Source: Marinibaculum pumilum (GTDB taxonomy: Bacteria; Pseudomonadota; Alphaproteobacteria; Ferrovibrionales; Ferrovibrionaceae). From it: a stretch of DNA of 64,000 nt. The translations under genes and the position numbers were made by a program. Positions 15,454-23,224 of the stretch are shown here, in pieces. The notes under the pieces are model-generated. The model made no database searches. It was not told where the DNA came from and worked only from the letters and a program-made list of their open reading frames with translations. Where the stretch lies: assembly GCF_042646425.1 (NCBI RefSeq), contig NZ_JBHRTR010000034.1:62001-126000 (forward strand). The letters are read 5' to 3'. Position 1 is the first letter of the stretch; each line of letters starts with the position of its first letter.

Positions 15454-16053
15454 TCAGGCCGACAGCTTCTTCGCGATCTCGGCGACATGGCGGCCCTGGA
15501 AGCGGGCCAGCGCCAGCTCCTTCTCGCCGGGCTGCCGGCTGCCATCGCCGAGCGCCATGGTCCCGGCGCCGTAGGGCGAGCCGCCGCGGCGCTCGTCGAT
15601 CTCCAGCAGTTCCTTGGCGGAATAGGGAATGCCGACGATCACCATGCCGTGGTGCATCAGGGTGACCTGGGTGGAGAGAATGGTGGTCTCGTTGCCGCCG
15701 CCGGTGGCGGTGGAGGTGAAGACGCTGCCGACCTTGCCGATCAGCTTGCCGTTCATCCAGTGACCGCCGGTCTGGTCCCAGAAATTCCGCATCTGGGAGG
15801 CCATGTTGCCGAACCGGGTCGGGGTGCCGACGATGATCGCGTCATAGTCCGGCAGCTCCGCCGGGTCGGCGATCGGCGCCTCCTGGTCGAGCTTCGCGCC
15901 CGCCTTCTCCGCGACCTCGCGCGGCATCAGTTCCGGCACGCGCTTGATCACCGCCTCGGCGCCGTCGACCTGGCGGATGCCTTCCGCCACTGCCTTCGCC
16001 ATCGTCTCGATATGGCCGTAGGTCGAATAGTAGAGAACCAGAACCTTCGTCAT
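15454..16053 (-). CDS. wrbA: NAD(P)H:quinone oxidoreductase WrbA
   Basis: A 199-residue flavodoxin-like FMN enzyme catalysing two-electron reduction of quinones, which avoids semiquinone radicals. The FMN phosphate loop is YYSTYGHIETMA at residues 8-19; other family segments are GTPTRFGNMASQMRNFWDQTG and FTSTATGGGNETT. ATG 16053 follows the ribosome site AGGAAGG by 6 bases. The gene lies 41 bases upstream of the glutathionyl-hydroquinone reductase in the same direction, so the two are likely co-transcribed for quinone stress. Confidence 0.96.
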   Translation of the reverse strand: MTKVLVLYYSTYGHIETMAKAVAEGIRQVDGAEAVIKRVPELMPREVAEKAGAKLDQEAPIADPAELPDYDAIIVGTPTRFGNMASQMRNFWDQTGGHWMNGKLIGKVGSVFTSTATGGGNETTILSTQVTLMHHGMVIVGIPYSAKELLEIDERRGGSPYGAGTMALGDGSRQPGEKELALARFQGRHVAEIAKKLSA

Positions 16054-16251
16054 CTCGCCCTTCCTGTCCGGCCTGGATGCCGGATCCGTTGACCTTCCCG
16101 GCGGATATAGGGGGCCTGCAGGCATGGAAAAGCGGTCTGGTGCCGACGCATTGTTCCGAATGAGTGGACAATGGCCGGGGCGAGGCCGTACGGCCGGTCT
16201 CCGGACGGACAGGGAATTGCCTGCGGCGGATCGATCGCCTAGCTAGAGGAT

Positions 16252-16449
16252 ATGGATGCGCGCATGCCAAAGGACCCCCTGCGCCGGCTGCGGCCGGAGG
16301 GCCTGATCATCGCCGCCGGAATCCTGGCCGGCGCGGCGCTCGGGCTGCTGATCGACCCGTCACGCCTCGCCGGGCTGGACAATGCGCTGGAGGCCTATCT
16401 GCTGGCGCCCCTGATCGCCGCGGTCAACGCCGGCATCTCCTGCTTCTGA
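16252..16449 (+). CDS. Small predicted membrane protein
   Basis: A possible 65-residue protein with two hydrophobic stretches (LIIAAGILAGAALGLLI and AYLLAPLIAAVNAGISC) and a basic N-terminus. I do not recognise a family. AGAGGA lies immediately before the ATG, too near for an ideal start, while an in-frame ATG at 16264 is a little too far; the start is uncertain. It stands alone between the wrbA and mscL genes, both on the other strand. Confidence 0.5.
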   Translation: MDARMPKDPLRRLRPEGLIIAAGILAGAALGLLIDPSRLAGLDNALEAYLLAPLIAAVNAGISCF

Positions 16450-16488
16450 GGGCCGGCCGCCTGACCGCGGCCCCGATCGCTGCGGCCG

Positions 16489-16935
16489 TCAGGCGGAAGG
16501 GGGCTTGCCCCGGTCGGCGGAGGCTTTCAGCAGGTCGCGGATCTCTTCCAGCAGCACCTCCTGCCGGGGCGGCGCGACCGCGACCTCGGCGCCGCTCTCG
16601 AAGCGGCGCCGGATCCTGTTCATCTGGCGCACGACCAGGAACAGCACCACCGCCACCACGACGAACTTGATCAGGGCGTTGATGAAGGTGCCATAGGCCC
16701 AGACCGGTACGCCGGCCTCCTTCGCCTCGGCAAGCGAGGCCGGGGTCTGGTCGCCTGCCAGGACGACGAAGAAGTCGGAGAAGTCGAGGCCGCCGAGGAT
16801 CACGCCGATCGGCGGCATGACGATGTCGTTCACCAGCGAGGTGACGATCGCGGTGAAGGCGGCGCCGATGATGATGCCGACGGCCAGGTCGACGACATTG
16901 CCCCGCAGGGCGAACTCCTTGAACTCCTTGAGCAT
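16489..16935 (-). CDS. mscL: Large-conductance mechanosensitive channel MscL
   Basis: A 148-residue inner-membrane channel that opens under extreme membrane tension to release solutes on hypo-osmotic shock. The N-terminal helix LKEFKEFALRGNVVDLAVG runs into TM1 (about residues 14-42), with PPIGVILGG after it. TM2 follows FINALIKFVVVAVVLFLVV, and a charged C-terminal helix closes the protein. Length is normal for the family. ATG 16935 is preferred to the longer frame because TTGGAG precedes it by 8 bases and MscL proteins start at this point. Confidence 0.97.
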   Translation of the reverse strand: MLKEFKEFALRGNVVDLAVGIIIGAAFTAIVTSLVNDIVMPPIGVILGGLDFSDFFVVLAGDQTPASLAEAKEAGVPVWAYGTFINALIKFVVVAVVLFLVVRQMNRIRRRFESGAEVAVAPPRQEVLLEEIRDLLKASADRGKPPSA

Positions 16936-17123
16936 CGCTTTTCTCCAAGCCAGGACGATGTCCGGAGTTCGCGCCCATTCCCGCGCTTTGTCCAGGGCGC
17001 GATTGCGCTTCGATCCGGCCACGGGGGCGGGCCGCACGGGGCCGGCAGGCGCCCGATGGACCGCCATCGCGGCGCATGTTCAGATGCCGCCGCCGGCAGG
17101 CGGCGCAACCTCTCGGAGGCAGC

Positions 17124-17747
17124 ATGATCACCGTCCATCACCTGAACGATTCCCGCTCGCAGCGCATCCTCTGGTTCCTGGAGGAACTGGGCCAGCCCTA
17201 CGGCATCGTGCAGTACAAGCGGAATCCGGAGACCAATCTGGCGCCGCCGGAGCTGAAGCAGATCCATCCCCTGGGGAAGTCGCCGGTGATCGTCGACGAC
17301 GGCCAGGTGATCGCCGAGTCGGGGGCGATCGTCGAATATCTGGCGCGCAAATACGGCGAGGGCCGCTATGCGCCGGAACCGGGCGCCGCCGACTATCCCC
17401 GCTATCTGCACTGGATGCATTTCGCCGAGGGTTCGGCGATGCTGCCATTCCTGCTGAACCTCTATGTCAGCCGGCTGGGCGATGCCGGCGCGCCGCTGCA
17501 GCCGCGCATCCAGAGCGAGCTGGCGAACCACCTGTCCTATATCGACGGTGCGCTGCAGGGCAGCGACTGGCTGATGGGCTCGCAGCTGACCGCGGCCGAC
17601 ATCCTGATGAGCTTCGTGGCCGAGATCGCGGCGGTCTACGGACTGCTCGACAGCTATCCGGCGCTGGCCGCCTACCGGGAGCGGATCCATGCCCGGCCGG
17701 CCTATACCGCCGCGATCGAGCGGGGCGGTCCCTACCGCTTCGCCTGA
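17124..17747 (+). CDS. Glutathione S-transferase family protein
   Basis: A 207-residue protein with a thioredoxin-like N-terminal domain (SRSQRILWFLEELG, then LKQIHPLGKSPVIVDDG and ESGAIVEYLARKYG, which carries the glutathione-binding ES pair) and an all-helical C-terminal domain (SQLTAADILMSF). Conjugates or otherwise uses glutathione; substrate unknown. The catalytic residue is probably a Ser in the DSRSQR segment. GGAGG lies 5 bases before ATG 17124. The symporter gene begins 26 bases after its stop on the same strand. Confidence 0.92.
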   Translation: MITVHHLNDSRSQRILWFLEELGQPYGIVQYKRNPETNLAPPELKQIHPLGKSPVIVDDGQVIAESGAIVEYLARKYGEGRYAPEPGAADYPRYLHWMHFAEGSAMLPFLLNLYVSRLGDAGAPLQPRIQSELANHLSYIDGALQGSDWLMGSQLTAADILMSFVAEIAAVYGLLDSYPALAAYRERIHARPAYTAAIERGGPYRFA

Positions 17748-17773
17748 CGGGCTGACCGGGGAGCGGCGGCGCA

Positions 17774-19069
17774 ATGGAACCCGCGGTCCATCTGCAGCAT
17801 CAGCGCTTCCGTCTGCGCGCCTGGATCCGGACCCGGCTCTGGGCACAGGTGATCGCCGGGCTGCTGGCCGGCCTGGGCCTGGGCACCCTGCTGGGGCCGG
17901 ATGTGGGCTGGCTGCCGCCCGCCACGGCCGAGGTGGTCGGGCGCTGGCTGGCCCTGCCTGGGCAGTTGTTCCTGGGCCTGATCGCGATGGTCCTGGTGCC
18001 GCTGATCTTTGCCTCCGTGGTGGGCGGCCTGACCGGCGCCGGATCGGGGCGGGAGCTGCGGCAGGTCGGCCTGCGCTTCGCCGCCTTTGTCGGCGTCACC
18101 ACTTTGGCCGCGGCCTGGATCGGCATCTTCCTGGCCGACTGGCTGCAGCCCGGCGCCCCGCTGGCGGGTACCCTTCGGCTGCCGCCGCAATCTGCCGATG
18201 ATGGCACCGTCTTCGACCTCGGACTCATTCCGGGGGCGATCGCCAATGTGGTGCCGACCAATCCGACCGCCGCCATCGTGGATGGCGACATGCTGGCGGT
18301 CGTCGTGCTGGCTGTCCTGGTCGGCATCGCCGCCACCCAGGTGGACCGGGACAAGGTGGGGCCGTTCCTCGGCCTGCTCGACGCCCTGCTGTCGATCTCC
18401 ATGACGGTCGTGAAGTGGGCGATGTTCCTGGCGCCCTGGGCGGTTCTGGGCCTGATGGCGCAGCTGGTGATGCGCACCGGCCTGCAGACGGTGGTCGGCA
18501 TGTCAGCCTATGTCGGCACGGTCCTGCTGGGCCTGGCGCTGCTGATGCTGGTCTACATGGCAGTCCTGATGGCGGCCGGCACGCGGCCGGTCACCTTCCT
18601 GCGCGAAGCCGGCGGCACCCTGCTGCTGGCCTTCTCCACCTCCAGCTCCTCGGCGATCATGCCGATGACGATCGGCACCGCGAAGCGGCTCGGCGTGCCG
18701 GAGCGGATCGGCAACCTGGTCGTGCCGCTGGGCGCCACGATGAACATGGCCGGCACCGCCCTCTACCAGTCGGTGGCGATCCTGTTCCTGGCGCAGATGT
18801 CCGGCGTGGACCTGGGTTTCGCTAAGATCGCGCTGATCACCACCACCCTGGTCGCCTCCTCGATCGGCGCGCCGGGCACGCCGGGCGTCAGCATCGCGAT
18901 CCTGATGAGCGTTGCCGCCGCCGCCGGGATCCCGGCGGAAGGGGTGGTGATCATCCTGGGGGTCGACCGGATCCTGGACATGTGCCGCACGACGGTGAAT
19001 GTCAGCGGCGACCTGGTCGCCTGCCTGCTGCTGCGGCACAGGGCCGCCGCCGCCGGCATCCCCGCATAG
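17774..19069 (+). CDS. Dicarboxylate/amino acid:cation symporter (DAACS family)
   Basis: A 431-residue secondary transporter of the GltP/DctA family. It has the serine-rich re-entrant loop (STSSSSAIMP), the second hairpin VASSIGAPGTPGV, and the TM8 motif DMCRTTVNVSGD. The Arg in that motif binds the side-chain carboxylate in GltPh-type carriers, which supports an acidic substrate such as glutamate, aspartate or a C4-dicarboxylate. The TM7 motif reads NMAGT instead of NMDGT, losing an Asp that contributes to a sodium site in GltPh, so cation coupling may differ. A dispersed palindromic repeat begins 26 bases after the stop. Confidence 0.93.
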   Translation: MEPAVHLQHQRFRLRAWIRTRLWAQVIAGLLAGLGLGTLLGPDVGWLPPATAEVVGRWLALPGQLFLGLIAMVLVPLIFASVVGGLTGAGSGRELRQVGLRFAAFVGVTTLAAAWIGIFLADWLQPGAPLAGTLRLPPQSADDGTVFDLGLIPGAIANVVPTNPTAAIVDGDMLAVVVLAVLVGIAATQVDRDKVGPFLGLLDALLSISMTVVKWAMFLAPWAVLGLMAQLVMRTGLQTVVGMSAYVGTVLLGLALLMLVYMAVLMAAGTRPVTFLREAGGTLLLAFSTSSSSAIMPMTIGTAKRLGVPERIGNLVVPLGATMNMAGTALYQSVAILFLAQMSGVDLGFAKIALITTTLVASSIGAPGTPGVSIAILMSVAAAAGIPAEGVVIILGVDRILDMCRTTVNVSGDLVACLLLRHRAAAAGIPA

Positions 19070-19095
19070 AGACTGCCTAGATTTGGTAGAAAACG

Positions 19096-19190
19096 TGTCG
19101 TTCTCGGGCTTGACCCGAGAACCCATTCCGCCAGCTGCTCAGAGGCCGCAAAGTTGGCGGAATGGATCCAGGATCAAGTCCGGGATGACG
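19096..19190. repeat. Dispersed composite palindromic repeat, copy 3
   Basis: Its first 36 bases are identical to the copy at 10562. The central stem pairs 19124-19133 with 19155-19164 (CATTCCGCCA/TGGCGGAATG). The right end reads ATCCAGGATCAAGTCCGGGAT, a degenerate form of the final stem in the other copy. Like that copy it sits shortly after a transporter gene and before a convergent gene. Confidence 0.75.
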
Positions 19191-19230
19191 TTAGTGGTCG
19201 CGTCACCGCTTCCATCCGGACCGCTTCCAA

Positions 19231-19260
19231 CCAAGTGGTGACCGGCCAAGTTGTGACCGC
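19231..19260. repeat. Two 15-bp tandem direct repeats
   Basis: CCAAGTGGTGACCGG is followed directly by CCAAGTTGTGACCGC, matching at 13 of 15 positions. It lies 14 bases beyond the stop of the EF-hand gene (minus strand) in a non-coding stretch. No function is apparent. Confidence 0.5.
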
Positions 19261-19274
19261 GCTGGAAGCCGGGC

Positions 19275-19679
19275 CTACTGCCGCATCGACTGCAGTTCGT
19301 CGGGCGACAGGCGGCCGTCGCGGTTGCTGTCCGCGGCAGAGAAGACGTTGCCGAAATAGAACCAGTACTCGTCGAAGCTCACCAGGCCGTCGGCGTTCTT
19401 GTCCAGCGGGTTGGCTGCACCCCGGGCGAGGCCCATCTCCGCGTCGCTGAGGGCACCGTCCCGGCTCTGGTCCAGGGACTGAAACTTGGCCAGCGCCGAA
19501 TCCTGCGCCTCCTTCTGGTCCATGAAGCCGTCGCCGTTGGTGTCCAGCCGTTCCGAGATCTGCGCCAGTGCGGGGAGAGAGGGGGCGCCGGCCAGGCAGG
19601 CCAGGACCGCCGCCGCCACGGCCAGCGGAACGGCGCGGCACCGTCCTGTGGGGCGGGCGGGCTGATGCAGATCCGGCAT
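19275..19679 (-). CDS. Secreted EF-hand calcium-binding protein with four loops
   Basis: A 134-residue protein. After a signal peptide ending near PALAQ, the mature chain of about 95 residues contains four canonical 12-residue EF-hand loops: DTNGDGFMDQKE, DQSRDGALSDAE, DKNADGLVSFDE and DSNRDGRLSPDE. Each begins with Asp and ends with Glu, so all four could bind calcium. The protein is almost entirely EF hands, with no effector domain, which points to a periplasmic calcium buffer or sensor. AGGAGAG lies 6 bases before ATG 19679. The flavin reductase gene upstream is on the same strand, 48 bases away. Confidence 0.88.
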   Translation of the reverse strand: MPDLHQPARPTGRCRAVPLAVAAAVLACLAGAPSLPALAQISERLDTNGDGFMDQKEAQDSALAKFQSLDQSRDGALSDAEMGLARGAANPLDKNADGLVSFDEYWFYFGNVFSAADSNRDGRLSPDELQSMRQ

Positions 19680-19727
19680 GACGGCTCTCCTGTTCGGTAT
19701 CGACCGCAGATGGGGGGCCCGCATCCG

Positions 19728-20339
19728 TCAGCGCGGGCGCTTCATGGTGAACACCTCGTTCACCACGGCATAATCCAGATAGCCCATGCGGGCCAGGGGG
19801 CGGATCTTCGTGATGTCGACCCGGTCGCCGGTGATCACGTCGTCGCGGATATGGATGCCGACGACCTCGCCGATCACCATGGAGTTCACATGCTCCGGAT
19901 TCCAGGACGGCATCTCGACCGTCTGCAGGTAGACGCATTCGAGGTTCGCCGCCGCCTCTTTCACCCGCGGCGCCTTGATCAGGTTGCAGGGGGCCGCCTC
20001 CAGCCCCGCCAGCGCCATCTCGTCCACCCCCCGCTCGACATGGCGGGAGCTCTCGTTCATCTGCTCCCGAAGGTCGTAGCTGGCCAGGTTGACGACGAAC
20101 TCGCCGGTTTCCTCCGCATTGATGCGGCTGTCCTTCAGCGGACCGTCCTTGTGCGGGCCGTTGGTGCAGAACATCACCATCGGCGGATCGTCGCCGACGG
20201 CGTTGTAGAAGGAATAGGGCGCCAGGTTGACCTTGCCGTCGGTGCTGATCGTGCTGATCCAGCCGATCGGGCGGGGCACGACCAGCGACTTGAAGGGGCG
20301 ATGGGGCAGCGGCGGCGGGTCGCTGGTCTTGTAAAACAT
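19728..20339 (-). CDS. Flavin reductase family protein
   Basis: A 203-residue protein of the split-barrel flavin reductase group. Segments typical of it are the N-terminal VVPRPIGWISTISTDGKVNLAPYSFYNAVG, which binds FMN, followed by PPMVMFC, the EFVVNLASYDL strand and ECVYLQTVE. Members bind FMN and either supply reduced flavin to a monooxygenase or act as oxidoreductases themselves. No monooxygenase is adjacent. The promoter region holds a 16-bp inverted repeat 35 bases upstream of the start. Confidence 0.9.
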   Translation of the reverse strand: MFYKTSDPPPLPHRPFKSLVVPRPIGWISTISTDGKVNLAPYSFYNAVGDDPPMVMFCTNGPHKDGPLKDSRINAEETGEFVVNLASYDLREQMNESSRHVERGVDEMALAGLEAAPCNLIKAPRVKEAAANLECVYLQTVEMPSWNPEHVNSMVIGEVVGIHIRDDVITGDRVDITKIRPLARMGYLDYAVVNEVFTMKRPR

Positions 20340-20693
20340 GCAGGGGCTCCGATATCTGTGGCGCTGAGGGGCCGCTCATGATAATGAGCAGCCCGCATTG
20401 GGACGCAAGCCGCTTTCATGGTGAAGGCGGCACCCATTGGATCACGGTAACGGGGTCTGAGGGGATCCCGGCCGCAGTCGGCGCATCCGACTGCAATTGC
20501 GGCGCGCAGCGCCGTGACGCCGGGCCCGGAAGAAAGAAGAGCTGCCATGCAGGCATGCAAGCCGGACGTGCAACGACGACGACTGAGCGAGGTGGTGCGC
20601 ATGCACCGCGGCCTCGCGGCCTGTCCGGCTTAGCCCTCGGGGTCCCGGCCAGGCCATCGGTTTTTGGACTGGCACAGTTTGGGATCTACGAAG
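20340..20693. other. Non-coding region between flavin reductase and GNAT genes
   Basis: About 350 bases between two divergent genes. It holds the inverted repeat at 20374-20389 and otherwise no convincing gene; frames that cross it lack ribosome sites and recognisable protein sequence. No RNA gene or terminator was seen. Confidence 0.6.
20374..20389. promoter_or_regulatory. Inverted repeat, probable operator of the flavin reductase gene
   Basis: GCTCAT-GATA-ATGAGC is a perfect 6-bp inverted repeat with a 4-base spacer. It lies 35 bases upstream of the flavin reductase start in a locally AT-rich patch, where a promoter -10 region would be expected. Confidence 0.45.
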
Positions 20694-21194
20694 GTGACGA
20701 TCGACACCCTCCTGCCGCAGGATGCGGCCTCCAACGACATTCTCCTCGACAAGGCGTTCGGCGCCGGCCGGCACGAAAAGGCCGCCTCGCGCCTGCGGAA
20801 CGGGCTGGAAATCCTGCCCCAGCTGGGCCTCTGCGTGCGCAGCGAAGGCCGGCTGATCGGTTCGCTCGCCTTCTGGCCGATCCAGGTCGGCGGCACCCCC
20901 GCCATCCTGCTGGGGCCGCTGGCGGTGGAACCCGGCCGGCAGGGCCTGGGCATCGGCAAGGCGCTGATCGCCGCCGGCCTGAAGCGGGCGCATGACCTGG
21001 GCCATACCTACTGCGTGCTGGTCGGCGATCCGGCCTACTACACCCAGTTCGGCTTCCAGGCGGCGAGCCCCGCCGGCATCGTGATGCCCGGCAACCCGGA
21101 CCCGAAGCGGCTGCTGGCGCTGAACCTCCAGGACGACGTGGCCGCCCGCGCCCTGCTCGGCGTCAGCGGCATGGTGGCCGGCGCCCGCGCCTGA
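20694..21194 (+). CDS. GNAT family N-acetyltransferase (YhbS-like)
   Basis: A protein of 166 residues from GTG 20694; an in-frame TTG at 20664 would add ten. The acetyl-CoA site is seen as LGPLAVEPGRQGLGIGKALI (Q/RxxGxG/A), preceded by GSLAFWPIQVGG and followed by VLVGDPAYYTQFGF, the pattern of YhbS-type acetyltransferases. The GTG start puts the first strand where relatives begin. Substrate unknown. It stands alone, with its own upstream region, and converges with the first DUF3011 gene. Confidence 0.85.
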   Translation: MTIDTLLPQDAASNDILLDKAFGAGRHEKAASRLRNGLEILPQLGLCVRSEGRLIGSLAFWPIQVGGTPAILLGPLAVEPGRQGLGIGKALIAAGLKRAHDLGHTYCVLVGDPAYYTQFGFQAASPAGIVMPGNPDPKRLLALNLQDDVAARALLGVSGMVAGARA

Positions 21195-21245
21195 TCCGGA
21201 ATACCGGGCGGGCGTCATCACGCCCGCCCGGCCGGACGGCGCGGT

Positions 21246-21947
21246 TCAGCGCCGCCTGCCCCAGGCCGGCCAGACCCGGAACCGGGCGCGGCAGCCATTG
21301 TCGACCCAGATGCCCCGCGCGCTGGCCCCCCAGCTATGGCCTTCCCGGCATTCGCCGCTGCGGTTGGAATATTGCTGCTCAAGGGCCACGCCGCCGCTGG
21401 TATCGGCGTAGCAGAAGGCGCGGCGATATCCCTGGCTGGCGCAGTCCAGGGTGAAGCTCGACGGCTGGCCGCGCCCCGGTGCGCCATGGCCGCCCGGCCT
21501 CTGCCAAGGGGGGCGCGGACCGCCCGGCTGCGCGCCCAGAAGCCCGCCCAGGGGCTGGCCGACAATGCCGGGCGGCGGGCGGCCCCGATCGCGATCCCGG
21601 CCATCATCCCAGGGACGGCCCCTGTCCCAGCCCCGTCGGGCGCCGTACGGCGGTCCGGCCCAGAACAGGGCGCGGCAGCCGTCATTCACCCAGACGCCCC
21701 GCTGGTCCCAGCCCCAGCTCTGCCCTTCCACGCAGCGCCCGCGCCCGCGGGAATACTGTTCGAACAGCTGCACCCCGCCGCGGGTGTCGGCGGGGCAGTG
21801 CTTGTAGTGATAGTTCTCGCTGTAGCAGGGGACCGTCGAGCCCCCGCTGCGCGCCGCCGCCGTGCCGGCCAGCGCCAACGCGGCCGCGGCCACCAGCATC
21901 GCTGCGCCCGCGGCGATTCCCGCCCGGCATACCGGTCTCAACCCCAT
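21246..21947 (-). CDS. Secreted protein with two DUF3011 repeats
   Basis: A 233-residue protein. The signal peptide runs to about residue 33. Two DUF3011 modules follow, each with the pattern Cys - Y/C - Cys - Gln - Cys-xxGxSWG - G-hydrophobic-WV-x-x-GCRA: first CYSENYHYKHC with SWGWDQRGVWVNDGCRA, then CASQGYRRAFC with SWGASARGIWVDNGCRA. A Pro/Gly/Arg-rich linker separates them. The even spacing of Cys suggests disulfides in the periplasm. Function of DUF3011 is unknown. GGGAGG lies about 7 bases before the ATG. The neighbouring gene encodes a related protein. Confidence 0.85.
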   Translation of the reverse strand: MGLRPVCRAGIAAGAAMLVAAAALALAGTAAARSGGSTVPCYSENYHYKHCPADTRGGVQLFEQYSRGRGRCVEGQSWGWDQRGVWVNDGCRALFWAGPPYGARRGWDRGRPWDDGRDRDRGRPPPGIVGQPLGGLLGAQPGGPRPPWQRPGGHGAPGRGQPSSFTLDCASQGYRRAFCYADTSGGVALEQQYSNRSGECREGHSWGASARGIWVDNGCRARFRVWPAWGRRR

Positions 21948-22057
21948 CGCCTTGCCTCCCGTTCGACCCCCATCCCGGCAAAAGGGTGGCGGCCGGGGGC
22001 TGAACCGGGACTGAAGGCGGCGGTTGGCCGAGGTTCAGGTTGGCCGTTGCCGCCCGC

Positions 22058-23183
22058 TCACATGTCGCTGGCGTCGAAGGCGATGACGTGGCCGGCGGGG
22101 GACAGGGTGCAGCGATAGCTGAGCAGGCCATTGCCGAAATCGGTGGAAACCCTGGCCACTTCCTGCACGACGGTATTGCCGCCCTGCTGCCGGGCATCGG
22201 TGCGTTCCACGTCGATGGCGACCCGCCGCGCCTGCGACGCCTGCTGGTGGACATAGTTGTTCAGCGAATCGCGGCAGGCGGCGAGGTCCCGCTGCGACAC
22301 CCCGGCATTCTGCTCCGGCGGCCGCCAGCCGCCGGACGGCTGGCCGCCACTCTGGCGCCCGTCATTCTGTCGCCAGGGCATGTCGGTAACCGGAATGCCG
22401 GCGCTGGCGGCCGGCGGCGGCGGCCGGCGGACACCCGGCGTCGGCCCGCAGGCATCCCAATTGCCCTGGATGAACTTGCCGCGGCNNNNNNNNNNNNNNN
22501 NNNNNNNNNNNNNNNNNNNNNNNNNNNNNNNNNNNNNNNNNNNNNNNNNNNNNNNAGACGCCGCCGGAATCCCAGCCCCAGGTCCGGCCTTCGACGCATT
22601 CGCCGCGGCCGCTGGACATCTGGGCGACGATCTTCACGCCGTAGGAGGTCTTCATAGGGCAGTGGGCATAGTTGTAGTTCTGGCTGACGCAGGTGACGGC
22701 GTCCTGCGGGCGGTAGCAGCGTCCGCCGCCACCGCTGTCGAAGGGGTCGCTGCCCGAGAAGGAGAAGCCGCCGCCGCTGTCGAAGCCGCTGCCGCCGCCC
22801 CCGCTCCCGCCGCCCCCGCTCCCGCCGCCATTGCCGCGCGCCTCCGGAAAGTCGTTGGCCCAGTTGCCCTGGATGAACGAGGCGCGGCAGCCCTGCGTGA
22901 CCCAGACGCCGCCGGAATCCCAGCCCCAGGTCTGCCCCTTGATGCATTCACCACGGCCGCGCGAGATCTGCGTCACCAGGACGACGCCATAGCTCGTCTT
23001 CATCGAACAGTGCTGGTAGCCGTAGTTCTGGCTCTCGCAGATCACCGGCTGGTTCCGCGCCTGGGCCGGGCCGCCGGCCATCAGGCCGGCGACGGCCAGG
23101 GCCAGCGCCGCGAACAGGGCCGCGGGTGCGATCCGCATGCGGCGGCCCGTCGCCGGTCGCATCTTGTGCCGCGCCACTGCCAT
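22058..23183 (-). CDS. Secreted DUF3011 protein, broken by assembly gap
   Basis: One gene is inferred across the 70-N gap. From ATG 23183 (GGAGG 6 bases upstream) come a signal peptide and a DUF3011 module (CESQNYGYQHC, then TWGWDSGGVWVTQGCRASF). Next are a Gly/Ser linker with GGGGSGGGGS and a second module that stops at TWGWDSGGV. After the gap the other frame reads RGKFIQGNWDACGPTPGV and continues to the stop at 22058, matching the end of the first module (RASFIQGNWA). A C-terminal region with two Cys, about 75 residues, is not recognised. The N count (70) is not a multiple of 3; the module pattern needs about 15 bases there. Confidence 0.7.
22486..22555. other. Assembly gap (70 N)
   Basis: Seventy undetermined bases inside the second DUF3011 gene, at the point where its second module should read WVxxGC. 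The repeat nature of the gene is the likely reason that assembly failed here. Confidence 0.98.
22789..22829. repeat. Gly/Ser linker repeat in the DUF3011 gene
   Basis: A short tandem repeat of about 15 bp (core CCCCCGCTCCCGCCG on the plus strand) encodes GGGSGGGGSGGGGSG on the minus strand, a natural flexible linker between two DUF3011 modules. Confidence 0.7.
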
Positions 23184-23224
23184 GGAATGCCTCCGCCGCT
23201 GGGATTTCCTCTCCGGCGCGGAGT

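Noticed and set aside
22058..22381. A separate 107-residue gene left of the gap
   Set aside because: The frame continues in register to the gap with RGKFIQGNW, the end of a DUF3011 module, so it is the 3' part of the gapped gene.
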